Both the position numbers and the translations under genes were made by a program. The notes beneath the pieces are model-generated. The model was not told where the DNA came from. It did no database searches and was given only the letters and a program-made list of their open reading frames with translations. From the NCBI GenBank assembly GCA_030620255.1, contig JAUXFB010000101.1, positions 1-5,949 on the forward strand: a stretch of 5,949 bases of DNA, in the 5' to 3' direction. Position 1 is the first letter of the stretch, and each line of letters opens with the position of its first letter. Of the stretch, positions 1 to 5,829 are shown piece after piece. This DNA is from Candidatus Aminicenantota bacterium (GTDB taxonomy: Bacteria > Acidobacteriota > Aminicenantia > UBA2199).

Positions 1-124
1 CATCCCATTTTCGATATTGGCGAGAAATGGGATTCGCAAGCCGTTCAAAGGGAAGCCGACACGCCTGCTTGATCTTGATTTTGGGGAAATATCCAAATTT
101 AGGTGGTGGATTTTGGTACAATAG
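1..124. other. Left-edge block of higher GC, no defensible gene
   Basis: The first 70 bases are about 51% G+C by hand count, clearly above the AT-rich genes that follow, and the composition falls off between about 70 and 120. Plus frame 1 is open from the edge to a TGA at 70-72, and plus frame 2 is open to a TAG at 122-124. On the minus strand one frame is open from a TAA at 202-204 all the way to base 1 (67 codons), but its only ATG is at the very edge (bases 3-1) and has no ribosome binding site. With several frames open at once and no recognised motif, none can be chosen as coding. The block could be the end of an upstream gene, a structured RNA or a dispersed repeat. It holds a 9-bp hairpin (2-33), a smaller one (91-95 with 107-111) and AAGCCG twice (38-43, 53-58). 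Confidence 0.35.
2..33. repeat. Inverted repeat, 9-bp perfect stem
   Basis: ATCCCATTT (2-10) is the exact reverse complement of AAATGGGAT (25-33), leaving a 14-base gap. A G-U pair (11 with 24) and two further pairs after a bulged base (12 with 22, 13 with 21) could extend the stem and leave a 7-base loop. No T run follows on either strand within the window, so it does not read as a factor-independent terminator. It may be part of a repeat or structured RNA continuing beyond the left edge. Confidence 0.5.
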
Positions 125-172
125 AAAATCAACTTGAGATTAAATTGTTCAATACTTGGTTTTTTTGTACCA
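114..172. repeat. Spaced 8-bp inverted repeat upstream of the peptidase gene
   Basis: TGGTACAA (114-121) and TTGTACCA (165-172) are exact reverse complements separated by 43 bases of AT-rich sequence. The right arm lies between the putative -35 and -10 boxes of the peptidase gene, so the pair could be an operator bound by a looping or dimeric regulator, or the ends of a very short element. An 8-bp match can arise by chance in AT-rich DNA, so the function is open. Confidence 0.35.
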
Positions 173-185
173 TATATGTTATATT
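156..185 (+). promoter_or_regulatory. Candidate promoter of the S46 peptidase gene
   Basis: A weak -35 box TTGGTT (156-161) is followed after 18 bases by TATATT (180-185), a 5-of-6 match to the -10 consensus. Transcription would begin near 192, giving an untranslated leader of about 25 bases before the start codon at 218. An alternative pair, TTGTTC (145-150) with TACCAT (168-173) at 17-base spacing, is poorer. The call rests on consensus matching in AT-rich DNA and is tentative. Confidence 0.3.
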
Positions 186-203
186 TTTGTTTAGATCTAA
201 ATT

Positions 204-209
204 AAGGAG
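204..209 (+). promoter_or_regulatory. Ribosome binding site that decides the peptidase start
   Basis: AAGGAG occupies 204-209. Two in-frame ATG codons follow. The one at 212 lies only 2 bases after the site, too close for normal initiation. The one at 218 lies 8 bases after it, which is standard. The start is therefore placed at 218, removing two residues from the longest reading. Confidence 0.75.
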
Positions 210-217
210 AAATGGTC

Positions 218-2380
218 ATGAAACGGATTCCCTCTTATATATTATTTCTTTTTGTGTTTTTAAGTTCTTGTTTTAACATTTTTGCAGATGAGGGTATGTA
301 CCCTCTTAGTGAGATTTACAAACTTGATATTAAATCAAAAGGTTTTCAAATTAATGCAAAGGAATTATACAATCCAAATGGTATTAGTTTGGTTGATGGT
401 ATTATTAATTTGAGTGGATGTACAGCCTTATTTGTTTCTTCAGATGGACTTATTTTGACAAATTATCATTGTGCTTTTCGTGCAATTCAAGGAGTAACAA
501 CAAAAGAAAGAGATTATATGCATTCTGGTTTTTTAGCAAAAAACAGGTCTGAAGAATTACAAGCTAAAGGATATACCTTACGTATTATTGAATCATACAA
601 AGATGTTTCCAGAGAGGTACTAAGTGCTGTAAAAAGAAAGATGAGTCTTGTAGAACAGACAAAGGCAATTGAAAAAAAGATAAACGAGATTGTTATAAGA
701 ACTGAAAAAAAGTATCCTGGAAAACGAGCAGAAGTTGCAGAGATGTTTAAAGGAAAGACTTATGTTTTATTTATATACACCTATATAAAGGATGTTCGTC
801 TTGTTTATTCTCCGCCTCGTTCAATTGGTGAGTTTGGAGGAGAGATTGATAATTGGATGTGGCCCCGTCATACAGGTGATTTTTCATTTATGCGTGCTTA
901 TGTAAGCCCTTATGGAAAATCAGCTGACTACTCTTTGGAAAATGCGCCGTTTCATCCGAGAAAATATATAAGAATTGCTCCACAAGGTGTAAATAAAGGG
1001 GATTTTGTCTTTATGCTTGGATATCCAGGTAGAACCTATAGACATAGTACTTCATATTTTCTTTCCTTTGAAGAAAATGTTCGTATGCCATATGTTGTCG
1101 AATTATATAAAAAGATGATTTCAATTATGGAAAAAATGAGTAAAAAAGACCGTTCAATTACAATAAAGCTTGCACCTCGAATTAGAGGTTTATCAAATGC
1201 AGAAAAAAATTATAGAGGAAAATTACAAGGTATGAAAAGATTAAATTTGGTTAAAAAAAGAAGAGAAGAAGAAAAAAAGTTGCAAAGCTTTATTAATGCT
1301 GATAAGAGGCATAAATATAGATATGGCCATATTCTCAATAAGATATGTGACATTTATAAAGAGAAAAAAAATTATGCAGAATATGATCAAGTGATGAAAT
1401 ATCTTTTGAGAAATTCAAATTTACTGAATCTTGCTTTTAAGGTTTATAAATCCTCAATTGAGCGAAAAAAACCTGATACTGAAAGAGATTCAGCATATAT
1501 GGACCGCAATTTCTCCAGAACAAAGAAGTTCATGCTTCTAAGTTTGAAAAATTTTCATCAACAAACTGATAAGATTATTTTTAAAGAGATGTTATTGCGA
1601 GCTTTTAATTTGATAGGAAATAAGCGAATTCCAGCAGTTGATAAAATCGTAAGAGATGTAGAACCTGAAAAGGCTATTGATATCTTTATAGAAAGTGCTT
1701 ATAAGTTAACAAAATTAAAAAATAGAAATTTTCTGATCAAACTGTTTGGAAAATCTAAAGAGCAACTAAATAAGATGAATGATCCATTTATAGTAATGTC
1801 TAAAAACCTTTATCCTACTTACAAGAAGTTAAAGGAGAGACAAGAAAGATATAAAGGAGCTCTTGATAATTTGTTAGCTAAACTTATAGATGTAAAGAAA
1901 CAATTCTTGGGAGGAGATTTTATCCCAGATGCTAATAGTACGTTACGCTTAACTTATGGCAGGATTAAAGGGTATTCACCTTCTGATGCTGTTTGTTTTA
2001 GTCCATTTACAACTTTAAGGGGAATATTTGAAAAGAATACAGGAGAAATTCCTTTTTCTGTTCCACAAAAGGTTTTAGATCTTTATTATGAGAAAGATTT
2101 TGGATGCTTTAAACATAAAGATTTAAATGATGTCCCAGTTGCAATGCTTTATGATATGGATACTACTGGAGGTAATTCAGGAAGTCCGGTTCTTAATTCT
2201 AAAGGGGAGCTTGTTGGGCTTAATTTTGACCGTGTGTTTGAAGCAACGATAAATGATTACGCCTGGAATGAAAGTTACAGCCGTTCAATTGGGGTTGATA
2301 TCAGATTTATACTCTGGTTCACTCAAAAGTTTGGAGGAGCAGATTATATTTTAAAAGAAATGGGTATAAAAAATATATAA
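218..2380 (+). CDS. S46-family dipeptidyl-peptidase, DPP11-like (Asp/Glu-specific), exported
   Basis: Predicted serine exopeptidase removing dipeptides from the N-terminus of peptides outside the cytoplasm. The 720-residue product opens with a signal peptide: basic MKR, then a hydrophobic core to about residue 17. Cleavage could follow Ala23 (before DEGMYP, matching the usual mature start of S46 enzymes), or a lipobox LSSC ending at Cys18 could make it a lipoprotein. The chymotrypsin-like catalytic parts are split by a long lysine-rich, probably helical domain (about 290-590). Catalytic residues are His84 in TNYHC, Asp221 in PRHTGDF and Ser654 in GGNSGSP. His84 is preceded by Tyr, where the family usually has a second His. 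Arg672, 18 residues after the serine in NFDR, matches Arg673 of Porphyromonas gingivalis DPP11, which sets preference for Asp/Glu at P1; DPP7 has Gly there. The length fits the family. The gene seems monocistronic. Family assignment is firm; specificity is inferred. Confidence 0.93.
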   Translation: MKRIPSYILFLFVFLSSCFNIFADEGMYPLSEIYKLDIKSKGFQINAKELYNPNGISLVDGIINLSGCTALFVSSDGLILTNYHCAFRAIQGVTTKERDYMHSGFLAKNRSEELQAKGYTLRIIESYKDVSREVLSAVKRKMSLVEQTKAIEKKINEIVIRTEKKYPGKRAEVAEMFKGKTYVLFIYTYIKDVRLVYSPPRSIGEFGGEIDNWMWPRHTGDFSFMRAYVSPYGKSADYSLENAPFHPRKYIRIAPQGVNKGDFVFMLGYPGRTYRHSTSYFLSFEENVRMPYVVELYKKMISIMEKMSKKDRSITIKLAPRIRGLSNAEKNYRGKLQGMKRLNLVKKRREEEKKLQSFINADKRHKYRYGHILNKICDIYKEKKNYAEYDQVMKYLLRNSNLLNLAFKVYKSSIERKKPDTERDSAYMDRNFSRTKKFMLLSLKNFHQQTDKIIFKEMLLRAFNLIGNKRIPAVDKIVRDVEPEKAIDIFIESAYKLTKLKNRNFLIKLFGKSKEQLNKMNDPFIVMSKNLYPTYKKLKERQERYKGALDNLLAKLIDVKKQFLGGDFIPDANSTLRLTYGRIKGYSPSDAVCFSPFTTLRGIFEKNTGEIPFSVPQKVLDLYYEKDFGCFKHKDLNDVPVAMLYDMDTTGGNSGSPVLNSKGELVGLNFDRVFEATINDYAWNESYSRSIGVDIRFILWFTQKFGGADYILKEMGIKNI

Positions 2381-2450
2381 ATTATATAAAAAGATATATT
2401 TAATTACATCAATTTATCCATTTATTTAAGATCTGATTTGTATAAATAGG

Positions 2451-2479
2451 TTGCATTTTATAAGACTTATTTGTATAAT
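2451..2479 (+). promoter_or_regulatory. Candidate promoter of serC
   Basis: TTGCAT (2451-2456) and a perfect TATAAT (2474-2479) are separated by exactly 17 bases. Transcription would begin near 2486, about 28 bases before the serC start and just upstream of its ribosome binding site AGGAGG (2498-2503). The 10-base word ATTTGTATAA containing the start of the -10 box also occurs 33 bases upstream (2436-2445), but that copy has no convincing -35 partner. Confidence 0.55.
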
Positions 2480-2513
2480 TATTTTTAATTAATATGCAGG
2501 AGGATATGTTATT

Positions 2514-3587
2514 ATGAATAAAAAATACAATTTTTATGCAGGTCCAGCTATTCTTCCCTTAGAAGTTATAAAAAAGGCTCAGAAAGAATTGTTGAATTTA
2601 AATGGAATCGGACTTTCCATTTTAGAGATCAGTCATAGGTCAAAAGATTTTGATGATATTATAAACACAGCAAAGGATAAGATCAGAAATATATTAAATA
2701 TACCTGATAATTATTCAATATTATTCTTACAGGGTGGAGCTAGTTTTCAGTTTGCTATGATCCCAATGAATTTACTTAAGGGTGGAAAAGCTGATTATAT
2801 AAATACTGGAGAATGGGCAAAGAAAGCAATTAAAGAAGCAAAACTTTTTGGAGATGTGAATATAGCTGGAAGTTCAGAAGATAAGAATTTTAATTATATT
2901 CCTGAAAATTTAAACTTAAGTTCAGATGCATCTTATGTACATTTAACATCTAATGAGACTATTGGAGGTATTCAATGGTCAGAGTTTCCTGATACAGGTG
3001 ATGTACCTTTAATAGCAGATATGTCTTCAGAGATTTGTAGTAGGAGAATTGATGTGTCAAAGTTTGGTTTGATATATGCGGGTGCTCAAAAGAATATAGG
3101 ACCTGCTGGTGTGACTTTAGTGATTATAAGAGATGATCTTATTGAAAAAGGTGCAGATAATCTTTATACAATGTTAAAATATAAAACTCATGCTGAAAAA
3201 AATTCAATGTTTAATACTCCTCCTTGTTTTGCAATTTATATAATAAAATTGGTTATGGAATGGATTGAAGCAAAGGGTGGACTTGCAGCATTAGAAGCTA
3301 TGAATGAAGAAAAAGCAAAGATTTTATACGATTTGATTGATAAAAGTAATTTATACAGAGGCACTGCTGAAATTAAAGATCGTTCAAAGATGAATGTGAC
3401 TTTCAGGTTATCAACAGAGGAATTGGAGAATAAATTTTTACAAGAAACAGTTAGGCAGGGTTTTGTTGGGCTAAAAGGACACCGCAGTGTTGGAGGGTGT
3501 CGTGCTTCTATATATAATGCCATGCCTATTAAATATGTAAGAAAATTAGCTGATTTCATGGAAAATTTCGAAAAGCATGATACATAA
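2514..3587 (+). CDS. serC: Phosphoserine aminotransferase SerC
   Basis: PLP-dependent cytoplasmic aminotransferase that converts 3-phosphohydroxypyruvate plus glutamate to phosphoserine plus 2-oxoglutarate in serine biosynthesis. Family members can also act on the analogous substrate in pyridoxal phosphate synthesis. The 357-residue protein is close to the 362 of E. coli SerC and collinear with it. It starts with the AGPAILP motif (9-15), has the substrate-binding SHRSKDF (Arg42), the GGAS loop, TSNETI followed by GIQW, and DMSS with Asp169 for the cofactor ring nitrogen. The PLP lysine is Lys193 in GAQKN, and the C-terminal HRSVGGCRAS motif is present. No catalytic residue appears lost. The start is supported by AGGAGG (2498-2503), 10 bases upstream. 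No serA or serB lies nearby; the gene has its own candidate promoter and neighbours of unrelated function. No convincing terminator follows. Confidence 0.96.
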   Translation: MNKKYNFYAGPAILPLEVIKKAQKELLNLNGIGLSILEISHRSKDFDDIINTAKDKIRNILNIPDNYSILFLQGGASFQFAMIPMNLLKGGKADYINTGEWAKKAIKEAKLFGDVNIAGSSEDKNFNYIPENLNLSSDASYVHLTSNETIGGIQWSEFPDTGDVPLIADMSSEICSRRIDVSKFGLIYAGAQKNIGPAGVTLVIIRDDLIEKGADNLYTMLKYKTHAEKNSMFNTPPCFAIYIIKLVMEWIEAKGGLAALEAMNEEKAKILYDLIDKSNLYRGTAEIKDRSKMNVTFRLSTEELENKFLQETVRQGFVGLKGHRSVGGCRASIYNAMPIKYVRKLADFMENFEKHDT

Positions 3588-3657
3588 TATTTATTTTATA
3601 TTAAAGAAAGTATTTATAGAAAATTTGTTGCTTATTTTTCCCAAACTTAAAAAAAAG

Positions 3658-3686
3658 TTGATTTTTATCTAAAATTAAAGCATACT
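3658..3686 (+). promoter_or_regulatory. Candidate promoter of the response-regulator gene
   Basis: TTGATT (3658-3663, 4 of 6) and CATACT (3681-3686, 4 of 6) are separated by 17 bases. Transcription would start near 3693, leaving a leader of about 38 bases that carries AAGGAGG (3712-3718). The -10 box overlaps a small palindrome TACTTAAAGTA (3683-3693), which could be an operator or chance. This is the weakest of the promoter calls because the surroundings are very AT-rich. Confidence 0.3.
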
Positions 3687-3730
3687 TAAAGTAAGAGTTT
3701 TTTCAGAAATGAAGGAGGCTCATTTATTAA

Positions 3731-4651
3731 ATGAATGAGGAAGGTAATAAATTGGCTAATATACTGATTGTTGACGATGAAAAAGAGATCCGTTCATATT
3801 TAACAGATTTTCTAACGGAAAATAATTTTAATGTTTTTGCTGCTGGAAATGGAATGAAAGCGCTTGAAATAATCGATAAAAAAAAAATAGATATTGTTTT
3901 AGCTGATGTTGTGATGCCTAAAATGGATGGAATTGCATTAACACGTTCAATCAAGGAGATGAATCCTGATATACCTGTTATCTTAATGACAGCTTATGCA
4001 TCAATTGAATATGCTGTTGAGTCAATGAAGGCAGGAGCTGCTGATTTTATAAGTAAGCCTTTTAAGGTCAAGTATGCACTCTTTATTATAAAAAAAGTAT
4101 TGGAAACAAAACAGTTAGAAGAGAAAGCAAAGGAGACTGAATACTATAAAGAGCTTTCAAATATTGATGCTTTAACATCTATTCATAATTATCGTTTTTT
4201 TAAGGAAATGTTAGAAAATGAGATAAAAAGACATAAGAGATATAAACGTGATTTAAGCTTTCTTTTGATTGATATAGATGATTTTAAGAGTATTAATGAT
4301 ACTTATGGGCATTTAATTGGTGATGTTGTATTAAGAGAGATTGCTGAGTTACTTGATAATACGGTTCGGAGTTCTGATTTTTTAGCTCGCTATGGAGGAG
4401 AAGAATTTGCAGTTATTCTTCCGGAAACCTCAGAAAAAGAAGCACTTATTTTAGGTAAAAGGATTATTTCTGTTATTGAGAATCATAAGTTTAAATCAGT
4501 TGAGGATGAACCTATTATTAAAATCAGTGTAACTGCAGGGCTTACTTCTTTTCCAAAGAATGCTTCTAATTTAATACAATTAATTGAAAATGCTGACCAG
4601 GCCCTTTATAAAGGTAAGAGATTAGGTAAAAATCGTATTACTGTTTTCTAA
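3731..4651 (+). CDS. Response regulator with GGDEF diguanylate cyclase output
   Basis: Predicted phosphorylation-controlled enzyme making cyclic di-GMP from two GTP in the cytoplasm. The receiver domain (about 10-125) has acidic residues Asp15-Asp16, phosphoacceptor Asp59 in ADVVMPKMDG, Thr87 and Lys109 before Pro110; its second half resembles NtrC-type receivers. A short charged helix (about 115-145) leads into the GGDEF domain (about 147-306). This has metal-binding Asp181, guanine-contacting Asn189 and Asp198, and signature GGEEF (222-226). RSSD (213-216) lies five residues before the signature and is the product-inhibition I-site. Spacings among these residues equal those of Caulobacter PleD, so an active, feedback-inhibited cyclase is expected. 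AAGGAGG (3712-3718) is 12 bases before this ATG. A TTG at 3752, behind AGGAAGG (3738-3744), would give the typical receiver start MANILIVDDE and remains possible. No partner kinase is in view. Confidence 0.93.
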   Translation: MNEEGNKLANILIVDDEKEIRSYLTDFLTENNFNVFAAGNGMKALEIIDKKKIDIVLADVVMPKMDGIALTRSIKEMNPDIPVILMTAYASIEYAVESMKAGAADFISKPFKVKYALFIIKKVLETKQLEEKAKETEYYKELSNIDALTSIHNYRFFKEMLENEIKRHKRYKRDLSFLLIDIDDFKSINDTYGHLIGDVVLREIAELLDNTVRSSDFLARYGGEEFAVILPETSEKEALILGKRIISVIENHKFKSVEDEPIIKISVTAGLTSFPKNASNLIQLIENADQALYKGKRLGKNRITVF

Positions 4652-4706
4652 CAGAATAAAAAACCTGGGATCATAAAAACACAGTCGCTACATCCTAAAT
4701 CCAAAA

Positions 4707-5654
4707 TCACAAATGTATTGTTGTACCTTCTTTATTATCTAACGCAGCTTCTATACTATCTGCATTTGTAATAATGGCTGATCCATTTGTTTTTTCTGCA
4801 AATTCAATTGCTGCTTCAATTTTTGGTCCCATTGAACCAGCCGGGAATTGATTTTCATTCAAATATCTTTTTGCTTCCTCAACATTTATGTTGAATAAAC
4901 TTTTTTCATCAGGTTTTCCATAATTAAGACAAACATGAGAAACTCCAGTGAGGAGGAAAAAATGAGTTGCTTTGATTTTAAGTGCAACAAGACACGCAGT
5001 TCTATCCTTATCAATAACAGCATCAACTAGCTCAAATGTATTATCCGGGTTTCTTTTTACTGGAATACCACCTCCACCTCCAACAATAATTACATTTGCA
5101 GTTTTAAAGGCATCCGGAATGCTTGATGCTGAAAAAATTTTTATTGGTATGGGTGAAGGTACAACTCTTCTATATCCTCTTCCAGAATCTTCAATAAATG
5201 TCCAATCAGGGAATTTATTTTTCATCTCATCAGCTTCTAATTTTGTATAAAATGGGCCAATGGGTTTTGTGGGGTTTTTAAACGCGGGATCATTCGCACT
5301 TACTTCCACTTGACTTACTATTGTTAAAACTTCGAATCTGTTAATTTTTCTATTTATAGTATTGATAATTGCAAGTTCCAGCATTGTTCCTATTTCTGCC
5401 TGGGTTATTGCATCACATAAAGCTAAATTTAAAGGAGGTATATCTTCTTTTTGTCCAGTAAGCTGTCTTAAATATGCAATACCTACTTGTGGACCATTTC
5501 CATGTACAACAACAATATTAAAATCTCTTTCCATAAGAATTTTTATAAGGTCCGCTGCTTTGTATGCTCTTTTCATCTGTTCATTGATCGGGGTTTTACC
5601 CTCTGAAAGGAAATTTCCTCCAATTGCAACCACTACTACTTTTTTCTTTTTCAT
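4707..5654 (-). CDS. arcC: Carbamate kinase
   Basis: Cytoplasmic amino-acid-kinase-family enzyme that transfers phosphate from carbamoyl phosphate to ADP, giving ATP, ammonia and CO2. It is usually the energy-yielding last step of arginine, agmatine or purine-derivative breakdown, and the reverse reaction is possible. At 315 residues it has the usual family length. Visible motifs are AIGGN (10-14), HGNGPQVG (51-58), ALCDAITQAEIG (78-89), the glycine-rich VGGGGGIPV (191-199), AVIDKD (212-217), LNYGKP (243-248) and the nucleotide-site GSMGPKIEAA (273-282). The start is supported by AAAAGGAG (5669-5662) 7 bases upstream and by a strong promoter. It runs convergent to the cyclase gene, with 55 bases between their stops and no clear terminator there. 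No arginine deiminase, ornithine carbamoyltransferase or other pathway partner is present, so the source of carbamoyl phosphate is unknown. Confidence 0.96.
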   Translation of the reverse strand: MKKKKVVVVAIGGNFLSEGKTPINEQMKRAYKAADLIKILMERDFNIVVVHGNGPQVGIAYLRQLTGQKEDIPPLNLALCDAITQAEIGTMLELAIINTINRKINRFEVLTIVSQVEVSANDPAFKNPTKPIGPFYTKLEADEMKNKFPDWTFIEDSGRGYRRVVPSPIPIKIFSASSIPDAFKTANVIIVGGGGGIPVKRNPDNTFELVDAVIDKDRTACLVALKIKATHFFLLTGVSHVCLNYGKPDEKSLFNINVEEAKRYLNENQFPAGSMGPKIEAAIEFAEKTNGSAIITNADSIEAALDNKEGTTIHL

Positions 5655-5683
5655 TTAGATACTCCTTTTAAGAAAAGATTGTT

Positions 5684-5713
5684 ATTATAACAGATTATGA
5701 GTTCTTTGGTCAA
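5684..5713 (-). promoter_or_regulatory. Strong promoter of carbamate kinase
   Basis: Read on the minus strand, TTGACC (5713-5708, 5 of 6) is followed after 18 bases by a perfect TATAAT (5689-5684). Transcription would start near 5677 and give a leader of about 23 bases containing the AAAAGGAG ribosome binding site. This is the best consensus match in the window and argues for vegetative expression of the kinase independent of the gene upstream. Confidence 0.7.
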
Positions 5714-5738
5714 ATAAAATAATGTACTATTTACCATT

Positions 5739-5773
5739 AAAAGGCAGGGGTCCCCCATTTAACGGGGGACCTG
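5739..5773 (-). terminator. Probable terminator hairpin for the gene entering from the right
   Basis: On the minus strand, CAGGTCCCCC (5773-5764) pairs with the GGGGGA and CCTG segments of 5756-5745. This makes a 10-bp GC-rich stem with a two-base bulge and a 7-base loop. After two C's comes TTTT (5742-5739). The short T run is weaker than ideal, but the position fits well: 57 bases after the stop of the leftward gene tail and just upstream of the carbamate kinase promoter. On the plus strand no T run follows. Confidence 0.5.
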
Positions 5774-5780
5774 TAATTTA

Positions 5781-5824
5781 GAGATGGGGGGGGAGATATA
5801 TTTATATTAAGGGGGGAGAGATGG
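5781..5824. repeat. G-run cluster with repeated GAGATGG
   Basis: The plus strand carries G8 (5786-5793) and G6 (5811-5816) in purine-rich sequence, with GAGATGG occurring at 5781-5787 and again at 5818-5824. Together with the G4 (5747-5750) and G5 (5764-5768) of the adjacent hairpin there are four G runs within 70 bases, in a window that is otherwise AT-rich. No protein reading explains them. On the minus strand they are C runs in the untranslated tail of the gene entering from the right. Confidence 0.5.
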
Positions 5825-5829
5825 AAAGG

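Noticed and set aside
1..110. Left-edge block as a cobalamin or cyclic-di-GMP riboswitch
   Set aside because: Short phrases such as GGGAAGCCGAC look superficially riboswitch-like, but conserved core elements of those classes are not present.
212..217. Upstream ATG at 212 as the start of the S46 peptidase
   Set aside because: It is only 2 bases after the AAGGAG site; the in-frame ATG at 218 has normal 8-base spacing and begins a proper signal peptide (MKR).
2371..2401. Inverted repeat AAATATAT/ATATATTT after the peptidase gene as a terminator
   Set aside because: The 8-bp stem is all A-T, has a 15-base loop and is not followed by a T run.
2506..2517. Three-codon open frame ATG TTA TTA TGA overlapping the serC start as a leader peptide
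   Set aside because: Its ATG is 2 bases from the ribosome binding site, too close for initiation, and such short frames are expected by chance.
3236..3559. Minus-strand open frame of 107 codons inside serC
   Set aside because: It is entirely antisense to the conserved C-terminal half of SerC and shows no family motif or ribosome binding site evidence.
3644..3671. AACTT/AAGTT hairpin followed by T's after serC as a terminator
   Set aside because: The stem is only 5 bp and AT-rich, and the T run is displaced and interrupted; too weak to annotate.
3727..3954. Minus-strand open frame of 75 codons under the receiver domain
   Set aside because: It mirrors the receiver coding sequence, which has all expected catalytic residues in the plus frame.
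4652..4706. Bidirectional terminator between the convergent cyclase and carbamate kinase genes
   Set aside because: I could find only a 3-bp pairing near the A/T runs; no stable stem is visible on either strand.
4972..5658. Two plus-strand open frames of 92 and 98 codons opposite carbamate kinase
   Set aside because: They overlap conserved carbamate kinase motifs on the other strand, and their compositions look like antisense shadows.
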